In this document: positions 9,286 to 20,325 of the stretch, in pieces
Numbering within the stretch: the first letter of the stretch is position 1
Layout: each line of letters starts with the position of its first letter
Position numbers and translations under genes: made by a program
Source of the DNA: Globodera rostochiensis
Taxonomy: Eukaryota; Nematoda; Chromadorea; Rhabditida; Heteroderidae
NCBI GenBank assembly: GCA_018350325.1
Contig: JAEVLN010000025.1
Span: 1,033,799 to 1,097,798 of the forward strand
Direction: 5' to 3'
Length of the DNA: 64,000 nt
Notes under the pieces: generated by a model
The model's database searches: none
Told to the model about the DNA's origin: nothing
What the model saw: only the letters and a program-made list of their open reading frames with translations

Positions 9286-9465
9286 GGAATTCCGATTTTT
9301 GGAATTCTGACTTCCGACTTCCAAAATTTTTTGACGATGCGGAATTCCGAGTTCTGACTTCCAAAATTTTTTGACGATGCGGCAATTCCGAGTTCCGAAA
9401 TTTTATAGGAAAAAATCGGAACCTTTAGCCCCGGAATTCTGACTTCCAAGTTCCGAAATTTTAAG
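9286..9465. repeat. Short tandem of an AATTCCGASTTCC-rich unit
   Basis: The block cttccaaaattttttgacg plus atgcgg occurs twice, flanked by further gaattcygacttcc words. Related ccggaattcc words occur at about 39680-39740 and 50610-50660 next to CAGGGATGTAAC ends, so the unit probably belongs to a non-autonomous DNA element. Confidence 0.5.
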
Positions 9466-10361
9466 AAATCGTCGGCGCCCATCCCTTCGGCACACTTCGT
9501 CGTCCTTTCGGCATGGTCAACATTGGAACCGATTTCGACAAAACGTCCAACAGAGTTGCCCATGCATTTGCTTTTCCAGAATAACGGCTTTGCCGTCTAA
9601 CGTAAAGCCCTTCAGGTTTTGGTTCTGCAAAAAACAAATGTAAAATCAAATAAATCGCATCTTCTTTATATTCAAATAAATTCAAAAATTTCATTTAACC
9701 ATTTTTAGGCTAATTCTATGCTCAAAAATAGCCTTTTTGCGTTAAAATGGCAATTTTGGACCATTAGTGCCTATTTAGCTTTATTTTGAACTTTTTGTGC
9801 CTATTTTGGCATTTTTTCTAATAATTTTTTAAGAAAAAATGCTAATAAATCAAAAAGGCACCCCCTAAAAAGCGCTTTTTTTAATTTCCAAAATTTTCTC
9901 CTAAAAATAATTTTATTCTCTTGAATTTACTTTTCTTGGACCTAAAAAACACTTTTAAAATTTAAGAAAATTTTTGAGAAAAATAGAAAAATTTTATAAA
10001 ATAATTATTTTTTATTTTGGCTATTATAATCGATCATAATTTTTGTAAAATGATGATGAAAAATATTTATGAGATGTCAGTAATATTGATTTGGTCCCGG
10101 TTAAAAAAGATTTAGGCCATATTATTAAAAAATATGATTTATATGAATGCCCATTCAATTGTTGGCTGGCATTTATTACTTTTAATAATTTATTAAAGCT
10201 AAATCATATTTATTATATTGTAAAAATTGGAATATTTACTATTTTTTAAATAAATATTTGAGAAACATTCTTTTCCCACGCCGAATTTTCCGTTTAAATT
10301 ATAAAATTAATTGGAATTTTTTATAAATGCCCCTGAATTCAGAGGCTGTTTTGCTCAAATT
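9466..10361. other. Spacer and 5' flank of the 10362 pseudogene
   Basis: 9466-9700 is moderately GC and contains minus-strand ORF fragments with no recognisable domain. 9700-10020 is AT-rich, with many near-palindromic TTTTTGGC words. 10040-10330 is the family 5' flank (GAGATGTCAGTAATATTG, ATGCCCATTCAATTG, TATAAATGCCCC). Confidence 0.45.
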
Positions 10362-11305
10362 ATGAAAGAGTTTTGGATTTTAATTTTTGTGTCATTTTTT
10401 GCAACAAATTTAATGGACAAAGCCGAATCCGTAAAAGTAAAATTGGAGGAAACGCCACTCAAAGCATTTGATGAATTATTCGGAGAAGGCTGGTGGGACA
10501 AAGGTGAAGCCGAAGATTTAAAATCGCCGGCGCCAACAAACTTTGGACAAAATGTCCTTCACCAAATCGACCGACAGAACACCCAAATTGGACAAATTGA
10601 ACCCAATTCAACTGATCAGAATCCTCCTCTCACAGAGTCTGATCACTCTGATAATGCCAAAAATGGGGAAGAACAAAACGAAATAATAAAAGAAATTACT
10701 TCAAACGCTGAAGATGAGCGAAAACGTAAAATTGTTGTCAAATTCCACGCAATGAAAGATGAATTTAAGGAAAAAGGAAAATATTCAACAAAAGAATGGA
10801 TTCAAATTGAGCTAAAAATTGCTAAACATTTGAAAGTCAATCGCACAAAAATATATAAATGGAAAAAAGAATTTGGCCTAAGTCGAAAAATGCATAACTT
10901 TGAAAAGAAAAAAAATGAGCGAAAAAATTTGGTAGAAAATTTGAGAAAATGAAAGCCGAGTTAATGCGAGATGGATTAAAAAACACTTATGGTCATGAAA
11001 TTGATGAAACTGTGGCGAAAGAGTTGGGCCTCGGTTTTAGAACAATTTTCAATTGGAAAAGTAAACTTGGCCAAACCAGTGAGTAATTCGATTTTATTAA
11101 TTTAATTATTTTAATTCAAAATTCTTTTATAGCACCAAACCATAAATACCTCCACAGTGAACAAAAGGAATTGATGAAACGTTTTTATGAAATTAAAGAC
11201 AAAAATCCTAAAATTAGTGATAAGGATATCGCCAAAATGTTGAAAATTGGAAAGGTTACTTTGTTTAGATGGAAAAAGCAATTTAAACGACAGCAATTCC
11301 ATTGA
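10362..11305 (+). pseudogene. Secreted triple-HTH family member with one frameshift and an early stop
   Basis: ATG at 10362 (MKEFWILIFVSFFATNLMDK) begins a normal copy with a signal-like peptide, FGEGWWDKGEAEDLK, one 11-residue repeat (GQIEPNSTDQN), and HTH 1. One A is missing in the A-run near 10940, giving a stop at 10952; the lost frame continues through HTH 2 to the donor at 11079. Intron 11079-11132 is intact. Exon 2 keeps HTH 3 but stops early at 11303-11305, before the VDGHSVEEN tail. Apart from these lesions it is close to intact, so inactivation looks recent. Confidence 0.75.
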
Positions 11306-12015
11306 AATTCTGTCGATGGATAAATTCGGGAAAAAGAGAATATAAATTTGGGGAGTATTTGAATGAATGGTCGATATGAAAAAAACGATTTGGCATTTAA
11401 TGATTTTTTAAATATTTTTTGTCACATTTTTTTATCACTATTAGTGCGATGGCAAGCAAATTTCTGAGTTACATAAAGCTTCAACAAAGGCGTAATCCGG
11501 AATTCAAACCGGCTGTTACGCACCTCCTAGTAGCAGGATATTTTTAGGCGTGTAAATATACGAATTTAATGCCTACACTGTCTTGAGTCGAGAAATTTCT
11601 CGATTTTTTTGGGTTAAGTTGTCGAATCTCGGGGTCATTTTTCAGTCTCGAATCTAGGTGATTGAAACTTGAAAAATAAAGTTTATAAAAAGTTTTCAGT
11701 CGGATCTTGATTTCGATTTCTTAATCTCGACTCTCTCACCCAAAATTAAAGTCTTGATTCCACTGCTCAAGAATATTTTATAATTGTAAATTTACAAAAT
11801 TACTTAGCAAATTACTGAAAATTAAAATATTTTTATTATTTTATATTGAAAACTGAACATATCCAAAAAAGTTCTGACACTCCTTGCTCTTTATCATTTT
11901 AAAGCCCACTAAAAATGTTACAAAAAAGCTCTTGAACACTTTTTACAATGGCTTCTTAATTAAGTTATAATGCGTTAAACAAAAAAATTTATTTTGTCAC
12001 AATAGATATGCACAC
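11306..12015. other. Spacer without a gene
   Basis: Decayed exon-2 tail words (ttctgtcgatgg) up to about 11325, then AT-rich DNA. A patch near 11590-11760 is rich in TCTCGA/TCTCGAC words. No coding or RNA gene supported. Confidence 0.4.
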
Positions 12016-12113
12016 CAGGGATGTCTTCGTGTCAAAAAAAAATATGAACACGGAATTACGGAATGCCAAACAATACGACGGAATTACGGAATACGGAACG
12101 CAAGACATCCCTG
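12016..12113. mobile_element. 98-bp hAT-like MITE with 8-bp target duplication
   Basis: Terminal inverted repeats CAGGGATGTCTTCG and CGCAAGACATCCCTG flank a short acggaattacgg-rich core. The 8 bp atgcacac occurs immediately on both sides (12008-12015 and 12114-12121). CAGGG-type ends with an 8-bp duplication are typical of hAT-superfamily elements. It is too short to encode a transposase. Confidence 0.8.
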
Positions 12114-12121
12114 ATGCACAC

Positions 12122-12474
12122 CACTGTCCAACAAAATTCAAATTTTATGATTCTTGCCCTAAATCCTATGCATATAAGTAAATGTTACATCACGTTTTTA
12201 TCTGCTGTTTAAATTTTTTATTTATTGTTATTGTCACCTTTTAAGGTTTGTCTACAAATTCAAAAAAATATGCCAAAAATTCAATCCAAAGCAGCATACA
12301 TCCGCGCTATGATTTGTAATTAATGATCGCTTTTCTTGTTTGTTTAAAAACATGGTAAAAATCTATTGTAATCACCATTCGACGCCTCGCAAAGCTTTAC
12401 AATATTCCGAAAACCCGTTAATTTGTAAGCGCTGCGGGCGATCCCCCCCCCCCCCAAAAAAAAGGTTTTTATTC
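12122..12474. other. Spacer without a gene
   Basis: AT-rich with a 12-base C run near 12446-12457. A minus-strand ORF at 12344-12556 overlaps a family relic and has no independent support. Confidence 0.35.
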
Positions 12475-12699
12475 CAATCAAATAAATGAAACGGTCGTGA
12501 AGGAATTGGTCCTCACTTTTGTAATAATTTAAAATTGGAAACATAAAGTTGGCCAAATCGAAGTGCCACCTTGGTTAGATGGAAAAGGCAATTTAAACGA
12601 CAGAAAGTGCATCCACATTCTGTCGATGGACATTCTGTGGAAGAGAATGCCGCGGCAAATGTTCAGGAAATTGGGAATTCAAATTCGGGGAGTCTTTAA
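12475..12699 (+). pseudogene. Family relic: end of HTH 2 fused to end of exon 2
   Basis: 12475-12560 corresponds to NEINETVxKELG...WKHKLGQ of HTH 2, with a disrupting stop. It is joined directly to the second half of HTH 3 (SATLVRWKRQFKRQ) and the tail (HSVDGHSVEENAAANVQEIGN), ending at a family-type stop (12697-12699). The intron and the front of exon 2 are deleted. Everything upstream is missing. Confidence 0.65.
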
Positions 12700-13653
12700 A
12701 TGTAACAATTTCTTTGTAATATATTTTCATCATTTATTTTAATTCCAAATTCTAAAGTTTTAAAGGATAATTTTTGAAATCCTTAACAAAAAGCAAATCA
12801 GTTTTTTTGAACCGTTTAAAATTGCCATAAATGAATATTTTGATCTAAATTTTGTGACATCCTGTGGGTCACCCGGCTACCCGTAAATAGAAAAAAAGGT
12901 TACCTAACTATAAGTGTAAATCCGACAAATGTCACCGTACAAAATGTCACCTCGGACAAAAGGTCAACAGGGTAAATGAAGCAGAATTCTCAAAAACCTG
13001 CATTTTTGACCAATTTTCTTAATTGCAAAAAAGTCATATTTTGTGATTTTAATTTAGGAATCCAAGCCCTATCATGGGCCTATTTGTAAAAAAACTTATA
13101 AATCCGATCCTTAGTTATTAGCATATTTAGCACACATTTTGAGGATTTTATCACTTTTAATAGGTTAATATTTCAGTTTTTTAGCATATTTCAGCCGGTC
13201 TCTAATGGAAACGACCGGAAATGTCTCCATTTCCTCCAATTGTGATTGCTCAGCTGTATGAGGGAGCGGGCCATTTTAGCCCCTTTGGGCTGACTCCAAA
13301 GGGCGTTTCGGCCCCACGTTTTGGCAAATGCTAAGTTTGAATGTAAGCAGAAGCGAAAATGTCTTTTTTCCTACAAGGCAATTAAATTATTTTAAATATT
13401 TCTTAGCTATTCATAATCGATTATAGGAAAGAAATATTGATTCAAGTGAGAGAATTATTAAAGAATATGATTTACGTAAATGCACATTTCTATTGTGGGC
13501 TGTCATTTATACACTTTCTATTTTTTATTTTACCAAACCTATTTAGAAATATTATAAAAATTTTGATATTTATTCATTAAAATTTAAATTATAAAATTAA
13601 TTGGAAATTTCATATAAATGTCCCTAAAGTCAGGTGTATTCTGACCAAATAAA
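12700..13653. other. Intergenic DNA and 5' flank of the 13654 gene
   Basis: AT-rich. A CCGGTCTCTAATGGAAACGA element near 13195-13225 recurs upstream of the copies at 17801 and 42316. The family 5' flank begins near 13440 (attattaaagaatatgattt, cacatttctattgtgggctg) and ends with catataaatgtccc about 40 bp before the ATG. Confidence 0.45.
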
Positions 13654-14650
13654 ATGAATGTGTTTTGGAATTTAATTTTTGTGTTAGTATTTGTAATAAA
13701 TTCACTCGACAAAACCGAATCCGTACAATTATTTGATGAAATATTCGGAGAAGGATGGTGGGACAATGGCAAAGCCGAAGAATGGCATAAATTAACTCAT
13801 GAACAAACTTTCCATCACCAAATCGATCGGCAGAACACCCAACTTGGACAAATTGAACCCAATTCTACTGATCAGCTTGGACAAATTGAACCCAATACTA
13901 CTGATCAGAATCCTCCTCTCACAGAGTCTGATCATTCTGGACAATTTGAACCCAATTTAACTGATCAACTTGGACAAATTGAACCCAATTCACTTGAAAA
14001 AGGTAAAATTGTTGCCAAATTCCACGAAATGAAAGAAGAATTAAAGCAAAAAGGAAAATATTCGGATAAAGAAAGAACTCGAATTGAAATCAAGATTGCT
14101 AAGCATTTAAAAGTCAATCGAAAAAAAATATATAAATGGAAGAAAGAATTTGGCCTAAGTCGAAAAATGTTCAATGAAAAAGAACGTAAACATTTAATAG
14201 AGAAATTTGATCAGAGAAAAGCCGAGTTAAAGCGGGACGGATTCAAAAATTTATATAAAAATGAAATAGATAAAACTGCCGCGAAAGAATTGGGCCTCAG
14301 TTTTACAACAATTTACGCATGGAAAAGTGATCTTGGCCAAACCTGTGAGTATTTCGATCCCTTATTTTTTTTTAATAATTAAAAATTCTTTTACAGCAAA
14401 ACATAAAAACTCCCACAGCAAGCAAAAGGAATTGATGAAACTTTATTATGAAATTAAAAACACAAATCCTAAAATTAGTAATGAAAACATTGCCAAAATG
14501 TTGAAAATTGGAACAAACACTTTGTATACATGGAAAAGGGGATTTAAACGACAGCAAATGCATCCAAATTCTGTCGATGGACATTCTGTGGAAGAGAATG
14601 CCGCGGCAAATGTTCAGGAAATTGGGAACTCAAATTCAGGGAGCTTTTGA
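13654..14650 (+). CDS. Secreted triple-HTH repeat protein (intact)
   Basis: Exons 13654-14344 and 14397-14650; intron 14345-14396 (gtgagt...acag). The spliced product is 314 residues. It has a signal-like leader (MNVFWNLIFVLVFVINSLDK, then TES), a shortened acidic block (FDEIFGEGWWDNGKAEEWHK) and four 11-residue-type repeats (two GQIEPNSTDQ/NTTDQ, then variant GQFEPNLTDQ and GQIEPNSLEK). Three HTH-like repeats follow at about 118-171, 178-230 and 231-280, then the complete conserved tail ending GNSNSGSF. Sequons NST, NTT and NLT are kept in three of the four repeats. The EEWHKLTHEQ sub-block defines a second subfamily, shared with the copies at 42316, 46031, 50330 and 55100. Confidence 0.85.
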
Positions 14651-15015
14651 ATGAATGGTCAATGATTTTGAAAAGCGATTTAGGCAAAAGATGTTTTAAA
14701 AATTCTAAAAAATATATAAAGCACGTTTAGGTACTTCGTTTTGCTTCCCTTTCCTGCGCCCAAATTTTGTGATTTTCGTTCATTTTAAGCTAAAATTTAA
14801 ATATTTGACTTTTTCTCCGTCAAACTTGAACAATTTCGCTCAGACCAGAATTCTTTTGCTTAGTATTATAGACAATTTAGTTGCCAAAACCAGACTCAAC
14901 TGCTAGACTCAAACGGCCAGACTCAATCGTACGGTCAGAATTTCGAGGTTTTTCTTTCGTTTCGAAAAACTTTGTCGAATGAGAAATTGTCTCATTCGTG
15001 TGTGAGATACTTGTT
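14651..15015. other. Spacer without a gene
   Basis: AT-rich 3' flank, then a patch of CAGACTCAA words (14885-14930) also seen at 46915-47010. No gene supported. Confidence 0.4.
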
Positions 15016-15076
15016 GTTGTTGGCTAATTGGTCCATGTTCCCGACACCAGAATAAGTTGGAGGTTCGAATCGGGGA
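15016..15076 (+). repeat. tRNA-like (Pol III A/B box) sequence, probably SINE or tRNA pseudogene
   Basis: A-box-like tggctaattggtc at 15021 and B-box ggttcgaatc at 15062-15071, about 40 bp apart. Flanks do not form an obvious acceptor stem, so a tRNA-derived SINE or pseudogene is more likely than a working tRNA gene. Confidence 0.45.
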
Positions 15077-15385
15077 TGTGCTCTGTTCTGTTCTGATATC
15101 AGATTTTCTGATCGTTTTAGGCACCAGCATTGGAAAGATCAGAAATTTATACATTTGAAATATTCAAATTTGGCAAAACATTATGACATTTTCAATCCAA
15201 GCGCAGCAAGCGCGGCATTTTTGCCTATGACAAAAAGTTTTAGAAAAAATTTTCGATTTTGAATAATTCAGACCTTTTTTTTTAATTGGAAAGTGGTCAA
15301 TGAAATTTTGATCCAATTTTCTTAACAAATTTTGTTAAAATTTAAAAAAATTCCCCGACGGCGCCGCCGACCCCCCCCCCCAGCA

Positions 15386-15504
15386 GAGCCCGTAGAAAAT
15401 GAGCGAGGGAATGGGAAGTTTCCCTTGGAATTGGGGGAAAATTCCCTGGGAACGTTCCCGGGGAATTTTCGGAGAAAGTTTCCTCGCTCTTTTTCTACGG
15501 GCTC
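15386..15504. mobile_element. 119-bp MITE with 23-bp terminal inverted repeats
   Basis: The left end gagcccgtagaaaatgagcg (plus agg) pairs with the right end cctcgctctttttctacggg (plus ctc) with one mismatch. Inside, a second nested palindrome pairs gggaaattccc-like words. CAG on both sides may be a 3-bp duplication. Confidence 0.65.
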
Positions 15505-16470
15505 AGAAGTGAAGCACAATTCTCAAAAAAAAATTACATTTTTATTAAATTGCTGAACTTTCACCAATTATTTTTTAATACCGAATTTTTTAAATTGGTT
15601 GATAATCTGTTAATAAGTTGATTACAAAAATTCAAAAAAACAAATTTTTTTTTAGAATTTTTATAACTATCTTTTTTAATCATGCATTACTGTTTGATCG
15701 AAAATCAGTGAAATTCATCCTTGCAGACTACCGGGTTCGGTACACCTCGATTGGGCGCGCACGATTGGGCGCCGACACAAACCAAACATTTTTGTAAGTA
15801 GAAGCTTACAAAGGCAAAAGCTAAGCGATTCGACTTAAATATAGAAAGTTATGACGTCACCACGACAAAAATGGCAATTTTCACAAAACTTTTTGAAAAG
15901 ACGAATCGGTTAGCTTTAGCCTGATAAAAGGTTCAGCATACTGAGAGCTTTTGTATGATACCAATTTTGTTTGGTTTGCTTTGGGCGCCGAATCGTGCCG
16001 GCACCGAACGAGCCGGCGCAATTGTTTCAGAATTAAAGAAATTTGGCCGACATTTCATAAATTTTGAAAGTAGTGACAATTTTTGACTATAACTTGTTGA
16101 AATTCTCAAAATTTTAAACTTTATCCTACAATTTATGACACTAAAATACTTAAGCTCATTCAACTTTGAACAAAGTAATAAATACATTTTCAAATAGTCA
16201 TCCAATTTTGCTGACCAAAAAAGTTAAAACGATCTGAATTGTCATCAAAAATTTTTTTAAAACACTGAACAATTTAAAAAACTTTAGAAATTGTTTACTT
16301 CGCAAAAATCAAAAATCGAAACAAAATCGAAAATTTTTTTATTTGTTTTAAAAAAAAAATTTTTTTTAAATTAATTTTAGTATTTTTTGAAATATTCACT
16401 TATTTATTTTTAAAATTTTGAAGGATGCGTTTTTTGTTTCAGCGGCTTTCATAAGCCCATTTTAAGTTTT
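15505..16470. other. AT-rich spacer without a gene
   Basis: Long A/T runs, plus one moderately GC patch near 15725-15780 (cctcgattgggcgcgcacga) echoed near 15975-16010 (gggcgccgaatcgtgccggc). No protein or RNA gene supported. Confidence 0.35.
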
Positions 16471-16735
16471 TAGGGAGGGTGGGTGGTCGGCGGTGCCGAT
16501 AGGCGCCGCCGATAAATTTTTGAACTTTGACTCAAATTTATTAAGAAAAATGGTCCAAACAACAGAAATTAGTCAATTTTAGGCTTATAGTGCGGCCACC
16601 GGTGCCGATAAGCGCTTGCCTTGAGGGAAAAATGAAGATTTCCTGAAAATAGACAATTTGAAGTTTTTGGTTGCAAATATCTAACAAATAAGAGTCAAAA
16701 ATTTCTCGGCGGCGCCTATCGGCACCGGCGACCCC
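16471..16735. repeat. Cluster of GC-rich palindromic repeat units
   Basis: Three copies of the dispersed GC-rich palindrome (near 16488-16515, 16595-16620 and 16708-16732), two in opposite orientation and separated by AT-rich arms. Together they form a possible foldback: ggtcggcggtgccgataggc versus tcggcggcgcctatcggcac. Confidence 0.6.
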
Positions 16736-16869
16736 CTCTAGAATTTTTTTCAAAAAAATGTCCTTTTGAAATTTGTTAAAAAAATTGCTATTATAATGCC
16801 ATTTTTTGGACCCCTCGATGCCATTATAATGCCATTTTTTAGAAGCCGTTTGCCATTTTTCCTCGAAGG

Positions 16870-17300
16870 TGATCTGGATATGCTCAGCTTTTGAGGAACA
16901 GAGAGAGTTTAGCTTAAAAGTTTGAGGGAGTGTAACAGATACCAGCTCACGGGGTTCCATCTATCAATGCATCAATTAACGAATAGATTGAGGCGATGGA
17001 GGACTTTTTTCTTTTTGTAAGTTTGGAATTGGTATTTGCGACTTGGGCGGTTAGAGAATTTGAGAATATCTTTAGGATCGATGAGCTGCGTGTGTGTGAT
17101 CGTGACATATTTTGTGAATTTAACAAAAGGTTGATGAGACGACGGCACGCCAAAGACACAAGTTTGAACCCAGAAAGACGTTGTTTCTAGGAACATTTGG
17201 CGATATGACATTTGACAAGAGCTCTACGGGTAATGGACACGCTCAACTTTGGCTGACAACCTTTTATATGAGGGATTCAAGACTGCAAGGCCATATTCAA
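16870..17300 (-). pseudogene. Possible relic of a non-LTR retrotransposon reverse transcriptase end
   Basis: Minus-strand reading in shifting frames gives stretches resembling the extreme C-terminal region of non-LTR reverse transcriptases (an ExVLNPSYKRLSAKVERVHY-like segment, later NIFRIDEL-complement words, then a SLIDALIDGTP-like segment in place of the usual WNSLP motif). Similarity is weak and I cannot align it here. Confidence 0.25.
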
Positions 17301-17800
17301 TGAAAGGACGGATATATCAATCAGGGGTGCGATTTTGCCCCGGAAATGTGGCATTCACCCCTATGTTGTCTGAGGTTCGAGTCCTCGAGTGAAATTCCTT
17401 TTGGGTTGCCTGGGGTTAAACACCGATTGTGTAAATAGTTTTTTGTTTAACTTCATAGCAAAGACGACAAGTTCTAACGATTTTTTAAAATAATTAGTAA
17501 ATATTAAGGTAAGCTAGAAATTTTTTACTTTTTATTTCAGTGAATTCAATTAAACATTAAAAAATTCACCAAATAACGTTGGTGTCAAAAAAAAATAGCT
17601 AGAAAAATAAGGAGCATTTAAATGCCTGCAAAATTGTTTGCACTAGGAAAAGAGTCTGGGTAAATTGCATGTTAGCCCTGGCAACTTCTCTGATCATCCG
17701 GTCTCTCTAATAGAAGCGACCGGAAATTGCCATAACAGAAAATGATGGTGGCACTTGTCGATTTTCTGAGTGACTTCGAAGATTTTTTTTTTATTGCATT
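17301..17800. other. Spacer with a B-box-like SINE end and the CCGGTCTCT element
   Basis: ggttcgagtcctc at 17374-17386 followed by gagtgaaatt resembles the end of the tRNA-like unit at 48405-48480. The CCGGTCTCTCTAATAGAAGC element lies at 17699-17723, just before the 17801 pseudogene. Confidence 0.4.
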
Positions 17801-18754
17801 CATGGACTGAATCCGTAAAAGTAAAATTGGAAGAAACGCCACTCAAAACATTTGATGAAATATTCGGAGAAGGCTGGTGGGACAAAGATGAAGCCGAAGA
17901 TTTGAAAACGCCGGCGCCAACAAACTTTGGACAAAAGTCCATCACCAAATCGACCGACAGAACACCCAAATTGGACAAATTGAACCCAATTCAACTGATC
18001 AGAATCCTCCTCTCACAGGGCCTGATCACTCTGATAATGCCAAAATGGTAAAGAACAAAACGAAATAAGCAAAGAAATGACTTCAAATAAAAATATTGTT
18101 GAAGATGAGCAAAAACGTAAAATTATCAACAAATTCCAAGCAATGAAAGACGAATTTAAGCAAAAAAGAAAATATTCAACAAGAGAAAGAACTCAAACTG
18201 AGGATAAAATTGCTAAACATTTAAAAGTCAGTCGCAACAAAATATATAAATGGAAAAAAGAATTTGGACTAAGTCCAAAAGTGTTTTATGCCAAAGAAGA
18301 ACGTAAACATTTGGTAGAAAAATTTGATCAAATGAAAGCCGACTTAAAGTGGGACGGATTCAAAAATTCTTAATCCCAATCAAATAAACGAAACTGTCGC
18401 AAAAGAGTTGGGCCTCAATTTTAGAACATTTTACAATTGGAAAAGTGAACTTGGCCAATCCAGTGAGTATTTCAAGCCAATTTTATTTTAATAAAAATTC
18501 TTTTACAGAACCAAAACATAAACACTCCCACAGCGAACAAAAGGAATTGATGAAACTTTATTATGAAATAAAGGACAGAATACCTAAAATTCATGACGAG
18601 AACATTGTCAAAAGGTTGAAAATTGGAATAAATACTGTATCGATGGAAAAAGCAATTTAAACGACAGCAATTTTATCCAAATTCTGTCGATGGACAAGAG
18701 AATGCCTGCTTAAGTGTTCAAGAAATTGAGAACCCGAATTCGGGAAGTATTTAT
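17801..18754 (+). pseudogene. Secreted triple-HTH family member lacking its signal peptide
   Basis: Homology starts abruptly at TESVKVKLEETPLKTFDEIF (17806), after an unrelated sequence, so the signal peptide and start are missing. One base is lost in the FGQNVHHQ codons near 17935, moving the single 11-residue repeat into the LDKLNPIQLI frame. HTH 1 and HTH 2 are present (18077-18470), with a premature stop at 18373. Intron-like gtgagt...acag (about 18461-18508) precedes exon 2, which has a frameshift within HTH 3 and has lost its normal stop. Confidence 0.75.
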
Positions 18755-18989
18755 GTCAATAATTATTACAATATGTCGCCACGCAACAAAAAGTTTCTTG
18801 CAAACAACCTTTGAAGCCTGTTGAATAATCCTGGCTCATGTTTGTTCATTGAAAAGCTGGATAAAAAAAGTCACCGAATGATAGTATAGAATTTTGTTAG
18901 TGCCCAACAAACAAAAAAAGTTTTGTTAACTTTAAACGGTGGTTGCTTAATTTTGAACACGTTGCTAAACGGGTATTAGCTTAGTTCAA

Positions 18990-19765
18990 GTCTTAGTAGT
19001 GTAAGGACTCACAGAGGTAGCCATCTGAGCGCAAAAAAAAACTCTGTACCAGAGCACCAGATTTACGCTAAATCGGATCACGAACCTTCTGGAGTCCCTT
19101 AGCCATTTATGCAATTTGCAAAACTTGTGCAGAGCAAGTTGCGATCAACGGGGTGTGCACATTTTGCCGACAAAACATTGATGGATTGGTTAAAATTTTT
19201 GTGGTGCAGCTTGATTGTTAATTCAATAGATTTTTGGTGCTACTTTATTTTGTAGTTTATTATGAATTAAAAATAAATTTATTACACGGTGTTGAACCTT
19301 CCACTAGGGTTGGACGAGACCGAGACCATTTTTTCCATTTTGGTACTGAAATTTTAGTCCCGGTTTTTAACCAAGCATTTTTTTCTTGTTTTGTCCCGGT
19401 TTTTTTGACCGGGACCAAATTTAGTCCCGGTCCCGGTTGTTCCAAAAGTCCCGGTCCCGTCCAACCCTACCATCAACCATTGCAAAGCGCTTTAGCTAAT
19501 ATGGAAGGGAAAGATATTTGGAAAAGTAATTTCTCCCAGCAAAATCAAAACAATTGACGAAATTGTTTGCCTTTATAAAATGTTTAATTAAATAATAAAT
19601 ATTATTTTGCGAAATTGTCTTTGAGCTTGCTGCCTCATTCGTGTTGGGAGGACATTTTGCCTTCAGTACCAGAAGGCTCGTGATTCGATTTAGGGTAAAT
19701 CTGGTGCTCTGGTACTGAGTTTTCTGCGCTCAGATGGCTCTTCGTGTGTCCTTACACTACTAGTC
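18990..19765. mobile_element. Element with about 110-bp imperfect terminal inverted repeats
   Basis: 18993-19100 (tagtagtgtaaggac, catctgagcgc, accagagcaccagattta, aaatcggatcacga) is the imperfect reverse complement of 19665-19762. The paired ends are TAGTAGTGTAAGGAC and GTCCTTACACTACTA. The interior carries no transposase, but contains the smaller CCGGGAC element at 19313-19468. It looks like a foldback or MITE with a nested insertion. Confidence 0.65.
19313..19468. mobile_element. CCGGGAC-rich element with inverted ends (nested)
   Basis: Starts ctagggttggacgagaccga and ends ggtcccgtccaaccctac, a clear inverted pair. The inside is a series of gtcccggt / accgggac words. Related larger element at 20326-21049. 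Confidence 0.6.
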
Positions 19766-19995
19766 TTCTTAATTGATAATTGAACGCGTTTCTCGTAGTC
19801 TGTTGAAAGCGAAGACGCTGATTCTCTGAAATTTTTGGCACAGGTGCATTTTCGGCGAATAAAATGCTCGAGGTTGACGTCGACCACCTTTTGGTGTTCG
19901 TGCAGTTTGATGAACACCCGGATTTTGCGTGCGTTTTGGCCAAACGCTTGTTGCAATGTGCTGTGGTAGTACTCCGAGAAGTTGTTTGGTCTGAT
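19764..19995 (-). pseudogene. Unidentified coding fragment
   Basis: The minus-strand frame encodes about 75 residues with normal composition, including NNFSEYYHSTLQQAFGQNAR, IRVFIKLHEHQKVVDVNLEH and RRKCTCAKNFRESASSL. GC content and codon variety differ from the AT-rich family genes. No start or end can be assigned, and it abuts a family relic at 19997. It may be captured host exon or transposon sequence. I do not recognise the family. Confidence 0.35.
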
Positions 19996-19996
19996 C

Positions 19997-20325
19997 ACTC
20001 TCGACAAATTGAACCCAATTCAACTGATCAGAATCCTCCTCTCACAGAGTCTGATCACTTTGGACAAATTGAACCCAATTCAACTGATCAGAATCCTCCT
20101 CTCACAGAGTCTGATCACTCTGGATAAATTGAACCCAATTCAACTGATCAGAATCCTCCTCTCACAGAGTCTGATCACTCTGGACAAAATAGAACCCAAT
20201 TCAACTGATCATAATCTTCCTCGCACAGAGTCCGATCACTTTGATAATGCCAAAAATGGCAAAGAACAAAATGAAAGAATGAAAGAAATGACTTCAAACG
20301 AAAATATTGCTGAAGATGAATAACT
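19997..20325 (+). pseudogene. Family relic: 11-residue repeats and linker, left of an insertion
   Basis: Contains only four repeat units in the 20-residue form (GQIEPNSTDQNPPLTESDHS), with small frame breaks, and the linker NAKNGKEQNERMKEMTSNEN up to EDE. The gene is cut at 20325 by the inverted-repeat element 20326-21049 and resumes at about 21053. The signal peptide and FGEGWWD block are missing. Confidence 0.7.

Noticed and set aside
15016..15076. Functional tRNA gene
   Set aside because: A and B boxes are present, but acceptor and anticodon stems do not pair convincingly.
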